NCBI RefSeq assembly: GCF_013343115.1
Contig: NZ_CP054570.1
Span: forward strand, 248,001-312,000
DNA length: 64,000 nt
Direction of reading: 5' to 3'
DNA from: Streptococcus sanguinis
GTDB taxonomy: Bacteria; Bacillota; Bacilli; Lactobacillales; Streptococcaceae
Shown here one piece after another: positions 1 through 8,359 of the stretch (positions are counted from its first letter, which is position 1; the number at the start of each line of letters is the position of its first letter). A program made the translations under genes and the position numbers. Under the pieces are notes generated by a model. It was not told the origin of the DNA. It saw nothing but the letters and a program-made list of their open reading frames with translations, and made no database searches.

Positions 1-319
1 TTTCTGTATAAGCTTGAATCAGCATAGGCAGGTTCAAGCCTGTAATGATAGCGAACTTGCGGTCAGGATTTTCACCCATGACACGGCTAGCTTGGTTGAA
101 TGGAGAGCCACTCCAAAGGTCAGCCAAGACCAACACTTCATCGTCCGCATCAAACGAAGCCACAGCGTCATTGAACTTTGCATAGAGATCATCTGGTCCT
201 TCGTTGGGCATGAAAGTTACAACTTGTACTTTTTCCTGCTCACCGAAAATCATAGAACCTGATTGATGAATACCAGCAGCAAATTCACCGTGGCTAGCAA
301 TAATGATTCCGATACTCAT
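1..319 (-). CDS. manL: PTS mannose-family transporter subunit EIIAB (ManL), N-terminal part
   Basis: Only the first 106 codons lie in the window; the gene runs leftward off position 1. The translation starts [16 protein letters not shown] and shows the EIIA-Man fold with the phosphorylated histidine in the SHGEFAAG motif (His10). [12 protein letters not shown] motif follows, typical of the mannose-type IIA domain. In streptococci this protein carries phosphate from HPr to the ManMN membrane subunits, importing glucose, mannose, glucosamine and related sugars, and it takes part in carbon regulation. The start ATG (317-319) is preceded by an AAGGAGG ribosome binding site at 330-336. The IIB domain and manMN are outside the window. 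Family assignment is firm from motif order; sugar range is known for the family, not seen here. Confidence 0.93.
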   Translation of the reverse strand, partial: MSIGIIIASHGEFAAGIHQSGSMIFGEQEKVQVVTFMPNEGPDDLYAKFNDAVASFDADDEVLVLADLWSGSPFNQASRVMGENPDRKFAIITGLNLPMLIQAYTE

Positions 320-356
320 TATTGACATTCCTCCTTATAAAATGTTTGACTTAAGT

Positions 357-373
357 TTTAAGAAAACTTTAAG
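357..373 (+). promoter_or_regulatory. CiaR binding site (TTTAAG-N5-TTTAAG) in the manL leader
   Basis: TTTAAG at 357-362 and TTTAAG at 368-373 are spaced by five bases, a perfect CiaR direct repeat. It lies at about +2 to +18 of the leftward manL transcript, where bound regulator would block rather than activate. The pneumococcal CiaRH regulon includes manL as far as I recall, which fits. Confidence 0.75.
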
Positions 374-381
374 GCAAGTTT

Positions 382-410
382 ATTATAAAACGTTTTCATG
401 AAAAATGCAA
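382..410 (-). promoter_or_regulatory. manL promoter
   Basis: Leftward promoter with -35 TTGCAT (405-410) and -10 TATAAT (382-387) separated by exactly 17 bases. Transcription would start near 375, giving a leader of about 55 bases before the manL ATG. Confidence 0.85.
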
Positions 411-419
411 GCGTTTGTT
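384..419. promoter_or_regulatory. Two cre-like catabolite control sites over the manL promoter
   Basis: ATGCAAGCGTTTGTT (405-419) departs from the CcpA cre consensus at one position and overlaps the -35 box. A second, weaker site centred on AAAACGTTTTCA (about 384-398) covers the spacer and -10. Their position suggests direct CcpA repression of manL. The match is by eye. Confidence 0.55.
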
Positions 420-629
420 CCTAAAAACGACTTTTTCTTTCAAAAATGTCAGTATTCACTGAATGCCTGATAAATATAGGTATAAGCAAACCATAGCTAT
501 AGAAATGTTTTAATAAATTAGGAAAACAGAAAATATAACAGATTAATATATGAAAAAATGTTGAAATAATATGAAAGAGACTTTTGAAATAAAAGAAAAG
601 AATCGTGTTTGAGAAAGTGTTTGTTTATC

Positions 630-686
630 AAAAAAGAAAGAGGAGGACCAAAGACAAGAATTCGCATCTTATGTCTTTAGCCTCCA
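630..686 (-). terminator. Intrinsic terminator downstream of adhP
   Basis: Read leftward, GGAGG..AAAGACA pairs with TGTCTTT..CCTCC (642-685) and is followed by a T-rich tract (630-640). It would end the adhP transcript. The rest of 420-779 shows nothing coding. Confidence 0.75.
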
Positions 687-779
687 TCTATAATGGCAAA
701 AGTTTCTAATAATATTAAGTCTGTCTATCATAAGTTTCCAAAAGTTTGGTAAATGTTGGGATTGATATGTTTTAAAGTA

Positions 780-1799
780 TTAGTGTGTGAAGTCAAGGAC
801 CATACGTCCCTGAATAGTACCCGCTTCCATTTCGTCAAAGACATCCACAGCATCTGAAACAGGGCGCTTTTGAACGACAGGAACCACTAATCCTTCAGCA
901 CCAAACTGGAAGGCTTCTTCCAAGTCCTTGCGTGTACCAACGAGGGAACCAATGACTTGGATACCATTTAAAACAGTTTTGACAATGCTGAGGTCCATCA
1001 TTTCAGATGGCAATCCAACGGCAACTACCCGACCGCCAGCACGAACAGAGTCAACAGCTTGGTTAAAGGCAACTTTAGAAACGGCTGTTACTACGGCAGA
1101 ATGCGCACCGCCAGTTTTTTCTTGGATAAGAGCAGTGACATCTTCAACTTCATGGCCGTTGATGACGATGTCAGCACCGACTTCTTTGGCCAGAGCGAGC
1201 TTGTCATTGTTGATATCAACAGCGACAACATGTGCGTTAAAGACTTTCTTAGCATATTGAACCGCTAGGTTACCCAATCCACCTGCTCCAAAGATAACTG
1301 TCCATTGGCCTGGTTGAAGCTGAGCTTCTTTGATAGCCTTGTAGGTCGTTACACCGGCACAAGTGATAGAAGAAGCTTGTGCAGGATCCAGTCCTTCAGG
1401 GACTTTGACAGCGTAATCAGCTGTTACGATACATTGCTCTGCCATACCACCATCAACAGAATAACCAGCATTTTTTACTGTACGGCAAAGGGTTTCGCGG
1501 CCAGTTGTACAGTATTCACAAGCGCCGCAGCCTTCAAAGAACCATGCAACACTGACGCGGTCTCCGACTTTGAGACTTTTTACATCTGGAGCGATTTCTT
1601 TGACAATACCAATACCTTCATGTCCGAGAACGCGGCCCGGTACCTTACCAAAGTCACCATGCGCGACGTGCAAATCCGTATGGCAGACACCGCAGTATTC
1701 GATGTCAACGAGAGCTTCCCCTGTTTCAAGAGGACGAAGTTCCTTATTTTCTATGAGTTGGACATTAGTTCCCTCTGGATTTACAACAACTGCTTTCAT
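780..1799 (-). CDS. adhP: Zinc-dependent alcohol dehydrogenase (AdhP type)
   Basis: A 339-residue medium-chain dehydrogenase that interconverts ethanol or other primary alcohols and aldehydes with NAD(H) in the cytoplasm. The N-terminal catalytic domain shows the CGVCHTD zinc ligand motif and the GHEGIGIV motif; the structural zinc site is the cysteine cluster [16 protein letters not shown] Rossmann domain follows with GAGGLGN. Length is normal for the family. It is a single-gene unit with its own promoter and a strong terminator. In fermenting streptococci such an enzyme would recycle NADH or detoxify aldehydes. Exact substrate is not readable from sequence. Confidence 0.92.
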   Translation of the reverse strand: MKAVVVNPEGTNVQLIENKELRPLETGEALVDIEYCGVCHTDLHVAHGDFGKVPGRVLGHEGIGIVKEIAPDVKSLKVGDRVSVAWFFEGCGACEYCTTGRETLCRTVKNAGYSVDGGMAEQCIVTADYAVKVPEGLDPAQASSITCAGVTTYKAIKEAQLQPGQWTVIFGAGGLGNLAVQYAKKVFNAHVVAVDINNDKLALAKEVGADIVINGHEVEDVTALIQEKTGGAHSAVVTAVSKVAFNQAVDSVRAGGRVVAVGLPSEMMDLSIVKTVLNGIQVIGSLVGTRKDLEEAFQFGAEGLVVPVVQKRPVSDAVDVFDEMEAGTIQGRMVLDFTH

Positions 1800-1838
1800 A
1801 AGTAGTTTCCTCCTGTTATTTAGTTTTTAATTATGTTA

Positions 1839-1867
1839 ATTATATCACAAACTCAAACAAATAGCAA
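1839..1867 (-). promoter_or_regulatory. adhP promoter
   Basis: -35 TTGCTA (1862-1867), 17-base spacer, extended -10 TGATATAAT (-10 hexamer 1839-1844). An AGGAGG ribosome binding site lies at 1809-1814. Confidence 0.8.
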
Positions 1868-1964
1868 ACACTTACAAATATGAGCGAAAGTAACCTTTAA
1901 AACTATGATACGGCGGATAAGCTCCGATTTTTAAAGCTTTTGAGCATGATTGAGGTCGAGAGAA

Positions 1965-2003
1965 GACAAAAAAGAAAAGACAAACTCTCGAACAGAGTTT
2001 GCC
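1965..2003 (-). terminator. Terminator of the Cof-type phosphatase gene
   Basis: Leftward hairpin GGCAAACTCT/AGAGTTTGTC with a five-base loop (1979-2003), then a T-rich run to 1965. Confidence 0.8.
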
Positions 2004-2016
2004 TAATTGTCTACTT

Positions 2017-2829
2017 TTATAAAAAGAGTTTGTTTAGCTCGTGGGCGACGCCATCTTGGTCGTTAGTCAAAGACAACTGCTGGTCAGCGAAGGGCAGCAG
2101 GTCAGTATTGGCATTTTTCATGGCATAGCCAGTACCAGCAAAGGACAGCATCTCAGTATCATTTTGCTCATCGCCAAAGGCAATCAGATTTTTACGATCT
2201 ACATTGAGAACATTAAGAAGGTACTGAAGGGCAAAGGCCTTATTGACCCCTTTTGGAGCACACTCGAGAATGTTGAGTGGCCCGCCCCAAGAGTTGATAG
2301 CAAGTTCATGCTGGTAAAAAGCATTCATTTCCTCTGCCAGAGCATATTTATCAGCTGCTCGTGTCTGCAGGAGAATGGCGTTAGGATTCTCCGTTACCAG
2401 ATTGGCTTGAAACTGGTTTTCAGGCTTAAAAGCATCGATGCCAAATAGCTTAGGATCAGCAATTTCTTCATTAGGATTGGTGATATAGAATTTATTGCGG
2501 TATTCGCCAGCAATGAAATCTGCTTCAATCTCATCCTTGCGCTTAACCATATCCAGCAGAAAGGACTTATCCAGCGTCAGCGATTTTTCAAAGTTCCATT
2601 TCTTTTCTGGAATATGAGTCAAAGAGCCGTTGAAGTTAATCATGGGCGTATTAAGCTCTAATTCTTTATAATATTTCAAAGCCATGCGGTAGGGCCGTCC
2701 TGTTGTGATGATGACCTTGTGGCCCTTTTGGGAAATTTTTTTGATGGTTTCTTTGGTGAAGTCAGACAGATTGCTGTTAGAATCCAGCAAGGTTCCGTCC
2801 AAATCCACAGCGATTACTTTTTTTGTCAT
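2017..2829 (-). CDS. Cof-type HAD-superfamily phosphatase
   Basis: A 270-residue soluble hydrolase of the haloacid dehalogenase superfamily, Cof/YidA subfamily (IIB cap). Motif I VDLDGTLLDS with the nucleophile Asp is at residues 9-18, motif II is IITTGRP, and motif IV is IAFGDEQNDTEML near residue 217. Members dephosphorylate sugar phosphates, FMN or similar small metabolites; the substrate cannot be called here. It is transcribed leftward from a divergent promoter region shared with the DUF1361 gene, with an extended -10 TGTTATAAT (-10 hexamer 2860-2865). Confidence 0.88.
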   Translation of the reverse strand: MTKKVIAVDLDGTLLDSNSNLSDFTKETIKKISQKGHKVIITTGRPYRMALKYYKELELNTPMINFNGSLTHIPEKKWNFEKSLTLDKSFLLDMVKRKDEIEADFIAGEYRNKFYITNPNEEIADPKLFGIDAFKPENQFQANLVTENPNAILLQTRAADKYALAEEMNAFYQHELAINSWGGPLNILECAPKGVNKAFALQYLLNVLNVDRKNLIAFGDEQNDTEMLSFAGTGYAMKNANTDLLPFADQQLSLTNDQDGVAHELNKLFL

Positions 2830-2952
2830 GTGAGTCTCTTTTCAGTGATAATACAGACTATTATAACAGAATTCAGTGTAAATAACACGACTTATGTTAT
2901 AATGGTGCTCTAATCAGTCACAATTATGACACAGCAAGGAGGAGCTTTTCGT

Positions 2953-3555
2953 ATGCGTAAACCGTTCATGATTCATGCTCTTTTTCTAATGATTGCCTTT
3001 TTTATCTATATCCAATCTCTAAATGGGGGTCCAACCTATCTCATCTGGAATATGACCTTGGCCTTAATCAGCTATGATGCAGCTGTCTTGACGCTTTTAT
3101 TCAAGAAGCAGAAGTGGGCTTATCCTCTTCTTTTCCTGTTGTGGTTGCTTTTCTTCCCCAACACTTTCTATATGATTACTGATTTGATTCATATGACTTG
3201 GGTGGCAGATGTTCTGAGTAAGCCAAGTGTTTTTCTGCTCTTTTTAGCTTTTGTTTCCAGTATTTTATTCGGGATTTTCTGTGGTATGGAGAGCTGGTAT
3301 GTCATCAAGGAAGGTTGGAAGCTTAACTGGTATTTGGATCTATTGCTGACGGCAGCTCTGTCGGCTGTGTCCAGTCTGGCTATCTACATAGGACGTTATG
3401 ATCGCCTCAATAGCTGGGATTTATTACTTCATCCACAGCTGGTTATACAGAAGCTTTTGCAAACTTTGCAGCCTGATCGACTGCCTTTCATTCTTGGTTT
3501 TACTTTTTTACAGTTTATGAGTTTGGTATTTCTGATGAGAGATAATAAAAAATAA
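2953..3555 (+). CDS. DUF1361 membrane protein
   Basis: A 200-residue, highly hydrophobic protein of the DUF1361 family with about six membrane segments and an FFPNTFYMITDLIHM segment typical of the family. Function unknown. An upstream ATG at 2926 is in frame, but the ribosome binding site AAGGAGG (2936-2942) lies after it, so the start is the ATG at 2953. An extended -10 TGTTATAAT lies at 2895-2903. The gene is divergent from the Cof-type phosphatase and ends at a hairpin terminator. Confidence 0.82.
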   Translation: MRKPFMIHALFLMIAFFIYIQSLNGGPTYLIWNMTLALISYDAAVLTLLFKKQKWAYPLLFLLWLLFFPNTFYMITDLIHMTWVADVLSKPSVFLLFLAFVSSILFGIFCGMESWYVIKEGWKLNWYLDLLLTAALSAVSSLAIYIGRYDRLNSWDLLLHPQLVIQKLLQTLQPDRLPFILGFTFLQFMSLVFLMRDNKK

Positions 3556-3565
3556 GAACAGCGAG

Positions 3566-3596
3566 ACATTCATCTTGAAAAAGTGAATGTTTTTTA
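3566..3596 (+). terminator. Terminator after the DUF1361 gene
   Basis: ACATTCA/TGAATGT stem (3566-3590) followed by TTTTTTATT. Confidence 0.65.
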
Positions 3597-3701
3597 TTAT
3601 AATTTAAAATATCGTTCGCAAATAAGTAGTTTTAAATTTGTTTTTATTTATTTTTTGAACTAGATATTAGAAATTTTACTCAAAAGGAGATTTATTGAAA
3701 A

Positions 3702-5123
3702 ATGGATAAATTTTTCAAACTGACCGAAAAAGGGACAGATGTCCGGACAGAAGTTTTGGCTGGTCTGACGACTTTCTTTGCCATGTCCTACATTTTATTC
3801 GTCAATCCGGCTATGTTGGCTCAGACAGGTATGCCCAAGCAGGGTGTCTTTCTAGCTACGATTATCGGGGCTGTTGCAGGTACCTTGATGATGGCCTTCT
3901 TTGCCAACCTGCCTTATGCGCAGGCACCGGGCATGGGTCTGAATGCCTTTTTCACTTTTACGGTCGTCTTTGCCTTAGGCTACACTTGGCAGGAAGCCTT
4001 GGCTATGGTCTTTATCTGCGGGATTATTTCGCTCATTATCACTTTGACCAAGGTGCGTAAGATGATCATCGAGTCAATTCCAGGCTCCTTGCGAGCAGCT
4101 ATCTCGGCAGGGATCGGGGTTTTTCTTGCTTATGTAGGTATTAAAAATGCTGGCTTGCTCAAGTTTTCAATCGATCCAGGTAACTATACAGTAGCTGGCA
4201 AAGGGGCAGATAAGGCCGCAGCAGCTATTACGGCTAATTCAGGAGCAACTCCTGGTTTGGTAGACTTTAACAATCCAGCGGTCCTAGTAGCCCTGGTCGG
4301 TTTGGCCATCACAATCTTCTTTATTGTGAAAAACATCAAGGGTGGTGTTATCCTATCCATTCTAGTCACGACAGTTGTGGCTATTCTGGTTGGCTTGGTT
4401 GATTTGTCAGCCATTGACTTTGGGCAGAATAACATTGGTACTGCTGTTAATGAACTGGGGCAGATTTTTGGGGTGGCAGTAGGTCCGAAAGGTCTGGGTG
4501 CCCTTTTAGCAGATTCAGCTCGCTGGCCCCAGACATGTATGGCTATTCTGGCTTTCTCCTTGACAGATATTTTTGATACCATTGGTACCTTGATTGGGAC
4601 AGGTGAAAAGGTCGGGATTGTGGCGACTTCTGGGGAAAACCATGAATCAGAAGGCTTGGATAAGGCTCTTTACTCGGACCTCATCGGAACTTCTATTGGC
4701 GCCATTGCTGGAACCTCTAACGTGACGACTTATGTGGAGTCTGCAGCTGGTATCGGAGCTGGAGGCCGAACAGGTCTGACAGCCTTGGTCGTAGCCATCT
4801 GCTTTGCGGTATCAAGCTTCTTTAGCCCACTCTTGGCTATTGTTCCTAATGCTGCAACTGCACCGATTCTCATTATCGTGGGGATTATGATGCTGGCTAG
4901 CTTAAAAAATATCCATTGGGATGATATGACAGAAGCCATTCCAGCTTTCTTTACTTCTATTTTTATGGGATTTGCCTATTCTATCACTCACGGGATAGCA
5001 GCTGGGTTTATTACCTACACCTTGGTCAAAATCTTCAAAGGTCAAGCTAAGGATGTGCATTCTATGATTTGGATTTTGGATCTTCTCTTTATTTTGAATT
5101 TCGTAAATTTGGCTTTAAATTAG
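3702..5123 (+). CDS. NCS2-family purine permease (AzgA/PbuG-like)
   Basis: A 473-residue polytopic transporter with 12-14 membrane segments. It belongs to the AzgA/PbuG branch of the NCS2 (xanthine/uracil) superfamily, which imports adenine, guanine or hypoxanthine by proton symport. The N-terminal block GLTTFFAMSYILFVNP, the APGMGLNAFF motif and SLTDIFDTIGTL are hallmarks of this branch. I see no guanine riboswitch in the 146 bases upstream, so purine control, if any, works differently. It is a single-gene unit with a clear terminator. Which purine is preferred cannot be read. Confidence 0.9.
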   Translation: MDKFFKLTEKGTDVRTEVLAGLTTFFAMSYILFVNPAMLAQTGMPKQGVFLATIIGAVAGTLMMAFFANLPYAQAPGMGLNAFFTFTVVFALGYTWQEALAMVFICGIISLIITLTKVRKMIIESIPGSLRAAISAGIGVFLAYVGIKNAGLLKFSIDPGNYTVAGKGADKAAAAITANSGATPGLVDFNNPAVLVALVGLAITIFFIVKNIKGGVILSILVTTVVAILVGLVDLSAIDFGQNNIGTAVNELGQIFGVAVGPKGLGALLADSARWPQTCMAILAFSLTDIFDTIGTLIGTGEKVGIVATSGENHESEGLDKALYSDLIGTSIGAIAGTSNVTTYVESAAGIGAGGRTGLTALVVAICFAVSSFFSPLLAIVPNAATAPILIIVGIMMLASLKNIHWDDMTEAIPAFFTSIFMGFAYSITHGIAAGFITYTLVKIFKGQAKDVHSMIWILDLLFILNFVNLALN

Positions 5124-5186
5124 GTCTAAACATTGCTGGATTTCCTTGTGTCTAGTAAAGTTTGGATAGCTTATATTTTCAGTATA

Positions 5187-5215
5187 AAAAATCAGCTTTT
5201 CCTGGCTGATTTTTC
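5187..5215 (+). terminator. Terminator after the purine permease gene
   Basis: AAAATCAGC/GCTGATTTT hairpin followed by TTTTCTTTT. Confidence 0.8.
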
Positions 5216-5262
5216 TTTTGCAAAATTAAGCAGAAAAAAATTTTTTCTGGTATAATAAGAGA

Positions 5263-5703
5263 ATGTTTAGTCATAATGAGGAAGAATTAATCCAGCAGGG
5301 TCAGCGTCTGGGCAAATTGCTTCAGGCAGGGGACGTACTGGTTTTAACGGGAGATTTAGGAGCAGGGAAGACAACCTTTACTAAGGGTCTGGCTCTAGGT
5401 TTGGGCATCAGTCAGATGATTAAAAGTCCAACCTATACCATTGTTCGGGAATACGAGGGGCGCTTGCCACTCTATCATCTGGATGTCTACCGCATCGGAG
5501 ACGATCCGGACTCCATTGATTTGGATGATTTTCTCTTTGGGGAGGGTGTGACAGTCATTGAATGGGGCGAGCTGCTGGGAGAAAATCTGCCTGAAGACTA
5601 TCTCAAATTAAGCCTCTTGAAAAAGGAAGACGGGCGTGAATTGTTTTTTGAAGCCAAAGGAAAGCGAGCCCAAGAGCTGCTTGAGGGACTGCAGAATGAC
5701 TGA
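5263..5703 (+). CDS. tsaE: tRNA threonylcarbamoyladenosine biosynthesis ATPase TsaE
   Basis: A 146-residue P-loop ATPase that works with TsaB and TsaD to add t6A at position 37 of ANN-decoding tRNAs. Walker A GDLGAGKTTFTKG is at residues 29-41; SPTYTIVREYEG and YHLDVYRI follow, then VIEWGE, all TsaE signatures. Length is usual. The extended -10 TGGTATAAT ends at 5256, only six bases before this ATG, and no ribosome binding site is present, so the transcript is probably leaderless (see findings). The 3' end overlaps the next gene by eight bases, so tsaE, the GNAT and brpA form one operon. Confidence 0.93.
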   Translation: MFSHNEEELIQQGQRLGKLLQAGDVLVLTGDLGAGKTTFTKGLALGLGISQMIKSPTYTIVREYEGRLPLYHLDVYRIGDDPDSIDLDDFLFGEGVTVIEWGELLGENLPEDYLKLSLLKKEDGRELFFEAKGKRAQELLEGLQND

Positions 5704-6217
5704 ATATGAATTATGCTTGCGAGAAGCGGAAAAAACAGATGCTGCTGAGCTGATTGCCTTCCTCAATCAGGTCGGGTCTGAGTCAGATTATATGACGCTG
5801 GATGAAGCTGGAATTTTGATGAATCAAGAGGAGATGGCTTCATTCATTGAGCATCAGACTGCTTCCAGTAATCAGCTTTACTTGTTGGCTCTTTTAAATG
5901 GTGAGATTGCCGGTCTTGTCAGCATCACAGCTGATTTCCACGAGCGAATTCGCCATATTGGTCAAGTCTTTGTCGTGGTGAAGAAAGCATTCTGGAACCA
6001 AGGACTGGGACGCATACTGCTGGAAGAGGCACTGACTTGGGCAGAGGATTCTCAAGTTATTCGACGTTTGGAATTGAGCGTTCAGGTTAGAAATGAACGA
6101 GCGGTTCACCTTTATAAAGATTTAGGATTTGAAATTGAAGGCTTACAAAAAAGAGGAGCCTATTTAAAAGAAGGGAAATTTCTTGATGTTTACCTGATGG
6201 GTAAACTGATAGACTAA
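5696..6217 (+). CDS. GNAT-family N-acetyltransferase
   Basis: A 173-residue acetyltransferase with the acetyl-CoA loop QGLGRILLEEAL and the C-terminal block RNERAVHLYKDLGFEIEG of the GNAT fold. Substrate unknown; the RimI-like layout next to tsaE suggests a protein or small-amine substrate, but this is not provable here. A longer reading from 5636 is possible, but the ATG at 5696 overlaps the tsaE stop in the usual coupled manner and begins at the conserved domain, so I chose it. Confidence 0.85.
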   Translation: MTEYELCLREAEKTDAAELIAFLNQVGSESDYMTLDEAGILMNQEEMASFIEHQTASSNQLYLLALLNGEIAGLVSITADFHERIRHIGQVFVVVKKAFWNQGLGRILLEEALTWAEDSQVIRRLELSVQVRNERAVHLYKDLGFEIEGLQKRGAYLKEGKFLDVYLMGKLID

Positions 6218-6224
6218 AAAAGAT

Positions 6225-7463
6225 ATGTTTAAAAAGATTATAATGATGTTTCTCAGCCTCCTTGTCGTAACGACAGCTGGTATCGGTACTTATGCTTGGA
6301 CGATTTATGGTCAGTCAACAGATGAACTGTCCAAGACTTATAAAGGTTTGGGAAATGAGACAGATGTTATTTCTGCAACTAAGCCCATGACTATCTTGCT
6401 GATGGGTGTAGATACAGGGAGCGGATCCCGCGAGGATACTTGGGTTGGGAACAGCGATACCATGATTCTCCTGAGTGTCAATCCAAAGACTAAGAAAACA
6501 GTCATGATGAGTTTGGAACGTGATATTCTGACTCAGATTGATGAAAATGGTCAAACAGTTGAAGCCAAGCTGAATGCTGCCTATGCGACAGGCGGAGCAG
6601 AGTTAGCCATTTCGACTATTGAGGGCTTGATGAATATCCACATCGACCGCTATGTGATGATCAATATGCAGGGCTTGGTTCAACTAGTAGACGCAGTAGG
6701 CGGTATTGAGGTCAATAATACCTTTGACTTCCCAATTTCTATTGAGGATAATGAGCCTGAGTATACTGCTAAGGTGGAACCTGGCAAGCAAACCATCAAT
6801 GGTGATCAGGCGCTGGTCTATGCTCGCATGCGCTATCAGGATCCAGAGGGTGACTATGGCCGCCAAAAGCGTCAACGTGAAGTAATTAAGAAAGTGGTTG
6901 AAAAAGTTCTCAGTCTCAACAGTGTCAGCCATTATCAGGCTATTTTAAAAGCTGTCAGCAGCAACATGCAGACCAATATCGCGCTTGATTCGAAAAGCAT
7001 TCCACAACTGCTAGGCTATCAGGATGCCTTTAAAAACATCAAGTCTGAGCAGCTGCGTGGAGAAGATGCGACCTTGCCTGATGGTGGAAGCTATCAGCTT
7101 GTGACGTCAGAGCATCTGCTGAGCATGCAGAATCTAATCCGTAAGTCTCTGGGCTTGGACACAGTTAAGAGTCTGAAGACCAATGCTGTTCTCTATGAAG
7201 ATATTATGGGTGGCAACAGTCTAAGAAGTAGCAATAGCAGTAGTACATCTAGTAGCACAGAAAGCTATAGCAGTTACCAGAATTCTTATAGTCAGCCTAC
7301 TTATAATAATGGTTATGAAAATTATTCTTATCCGACGACAGATACAACAGTTGGAACTACGAATACGACTCCAGTTGCTCCAGCGGCTTCCTCTGCCCCA
7401 GCTGCAGATGTCAGTGTCAGCACCCCACAAAGTCAGCCAGTAGTCAATGCGACTACAGAGTAA
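6225..7463 (+). CDS. brpA: LytR-CpsA-Psr family wall-polymer ligase (BrpA-like)
   Basis: A 412-residue membrane-anchored protein with a short cytoplasmic N-terminus, one membrane segment at about residues 5-25 and an extracellular LCP domain. The core motifs are LLMGVDTGSGSREDTWVGNSDTMIL, DREI-type LERDIL, and the arginine block ALVYARMRYQDPEGDYGRQKRQREV. LCP enzymes transfer undecaprenyl-linked glycopolymers onto peptidoglycan. The last 80 residues are a low-complexity Ser/Thr/Tyr/Asn/Pro tail. The tsaE-GNAT-LCP order is that of streptococcal brpA, linked to biofilm and envelope stress in S. mutans. Start lies eight bases after the GNAT stop. Confidence 0.87.
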   Translation: MFKKIIMMFLSLLVVTTAGIGTYAWTIYGQSTDELSKTYKGLGNETDVISATKPMTILLMGVDTGSGSREDTWVGNSDTMILLSVNPKTKKTVMMSLERDILTQIDENGQTVEAKLNAAYATGGAELAISTIEGLMNIHIDRYVMINMQGLVQLVDAVGGIEVNNTFDFPISIEDNEPEYTAKVEPGKQTINGDQALVYARMRYQDPEGDYGRQKRQREVIKKVVEKVLSLNSVSHYQAILKAVSSNMQTNIALDSKSIPQLLGYQDAFKNIKSEQLRGEDATLPDGGSYQLVTSEHLLSMQNLIRKSLGLDTVKSLKTNAVLYEDIMGGNSLRSSNSSSTSSSTESYSSYQNSYSQPTYNNGYENYSYPTTDTTVGTTNTTPVAPAASSAPAADVSVSTPQSQPVVNATTE

Positions 7464-7477
7464 AAAGTTAAATATAA

Positions 7478-7512
7478 AAAGAGACCGGGACAAAATGTCT
7501 CGGTCTCTTTTG
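7478..7512. terminator. Bidirectional terminator between brpA and the 95-aa gene
   Basis: Near-perfect stem of about 15 bp, AAAGAGACCGGGACA against TGTCTCGGTCTCTTT, with an A-run before and a T-run after; it can serve both converging transcripts. Confidence 0.85.
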
Positions 7513-7583
7513 GTAATGACTGGAGGTTCTTGACGCGGTAGTGGATTGGAGTTTTTGTTTCCCTATCACCCACCTTTTCTCTA

Positions 7584-7871
7584 TCAAGACTCGTACTTTT
7601 CCCAGATGTCTTTGACTTGCTGGATCTGCACTTGAGCTTGGTTTTCAAGGACTTTATATTTATAAGTAAGATCTTGAGCGATGTCTTTGACTTGCTCTCT
7701 TTGCTCTTGAATGATGGCAATATTTCGTTGGATATTGGCTAGACTGTCCTTTACTTTGTCTAGACTATCTGTTGTTTCAATGATTTCTTCTTGAATTTTT
7801 TGTCGGTTTTCAACCAGCTTGTAACTGGCTGCTGCGGCACCGATAAATAGGAAAATATTTGAAAGTTTCAT
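7584..7871 (-). CDS. Small membrane-anchored coiled-coil protein, unknown function
   Basis: A 95-residue protein with a hydrophobic N-terminus (KLSNIFLFIGAAAAS) followed by a long, charged, heptad-like helix rich in Gln, Glu, Lys and Ile, which should form a coiled coil. It follows hit by ten bases and has a GGAG ribosome binding site, so the two are co-transcribed. The same pair occurs in other streptococci as far as I recall. No catalytic motif is visible and I assign no function. Confidence 0.7.
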   Translation of the reverse strand: MKLSNIFLFIGAAAASYKLVENRQKIQEEIIETTDSLDKVKDSLANIQRNIAIIQEQREQVKDIAQDLTYKYKVLENQAQVQIQQVKDIWEKYES

Positions 7872-7880
7872 AGTCTCTCC

Positions 7881-8291
7881 TTAAGCTTGCGCAATCTTCT
7901 CAGCTAATTCGGCCAGAGCTGGAAAGTCTGGTTCGTGGGCTGCGAAAGTAATCTTGAGATCATCTGCATCACTGTAGCGTGGTGCCAAATGCACATGAGT
8001 GTGAAAGACAGTCTGTCCAGCAATTTCTTCGTTGTTGTTGATGATATTCATACCAGCTGCACCTGTGGCTTTCATCACCTTTCGAGCAATGTCAGGTACG
8101 CGAGCGAAGAGCTGACTGGTGCTGTCGGCATCCATATCCAGCACATTTCGGAAATGCTCTTTAGGAACAACCAAGGTATGACCTGGTGTTACCTGGGAAA
8201 TATCCAGAAAAGCAAGGACTTTCTCGTCTTCGTAGACTTTAGAAGAAGGGATTTCTCCGGCAATAATTTTACAAAAAATACAATCAGCCAT
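7881..8291 (-). CDS. hit: HIT-family nucleotide hydrolase/transferase
   Basis: A 136-residue protein of the histidine triad family. The triad HTHVHLAPR lies near residue 97, and CIFCKI at residues 4-9 is the usual N-terminal zinc-type pair. Family members hydrolyse AMP-lysine-like phosphoramidates or dinucleotides. The gene is divergent from ecsAB, the arrangement seen in Bacillus and streptococci, so a shared regulatory region lies at 8292-8359. Confidence 0.92.
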   Translation of the reverse strand: MADCIFCKIIAGEIPSSKVYEDEKVLAFLDISQVTPGHTLVVPKEHFRNVLDMDADSTSQLFARVPDIARKVMKATGAAGMNIINNNEEIAGQTVFHTHVHLAPRYSDADDLKITFAAHEPDFPALAELAEKIAQA

Positions 8292-8359
8292 AAATGGTAC
8301 CTCTATTCGCTAGATTTTGTTATAATATAAGAACCATTATACCAGAATTCGGAGAAAAT

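Noticed and set aside
3600..3700. Purine riboswitch before the NCS2 permease
   Set aside because: No conserved purine-aptamer core is visible in the leader.
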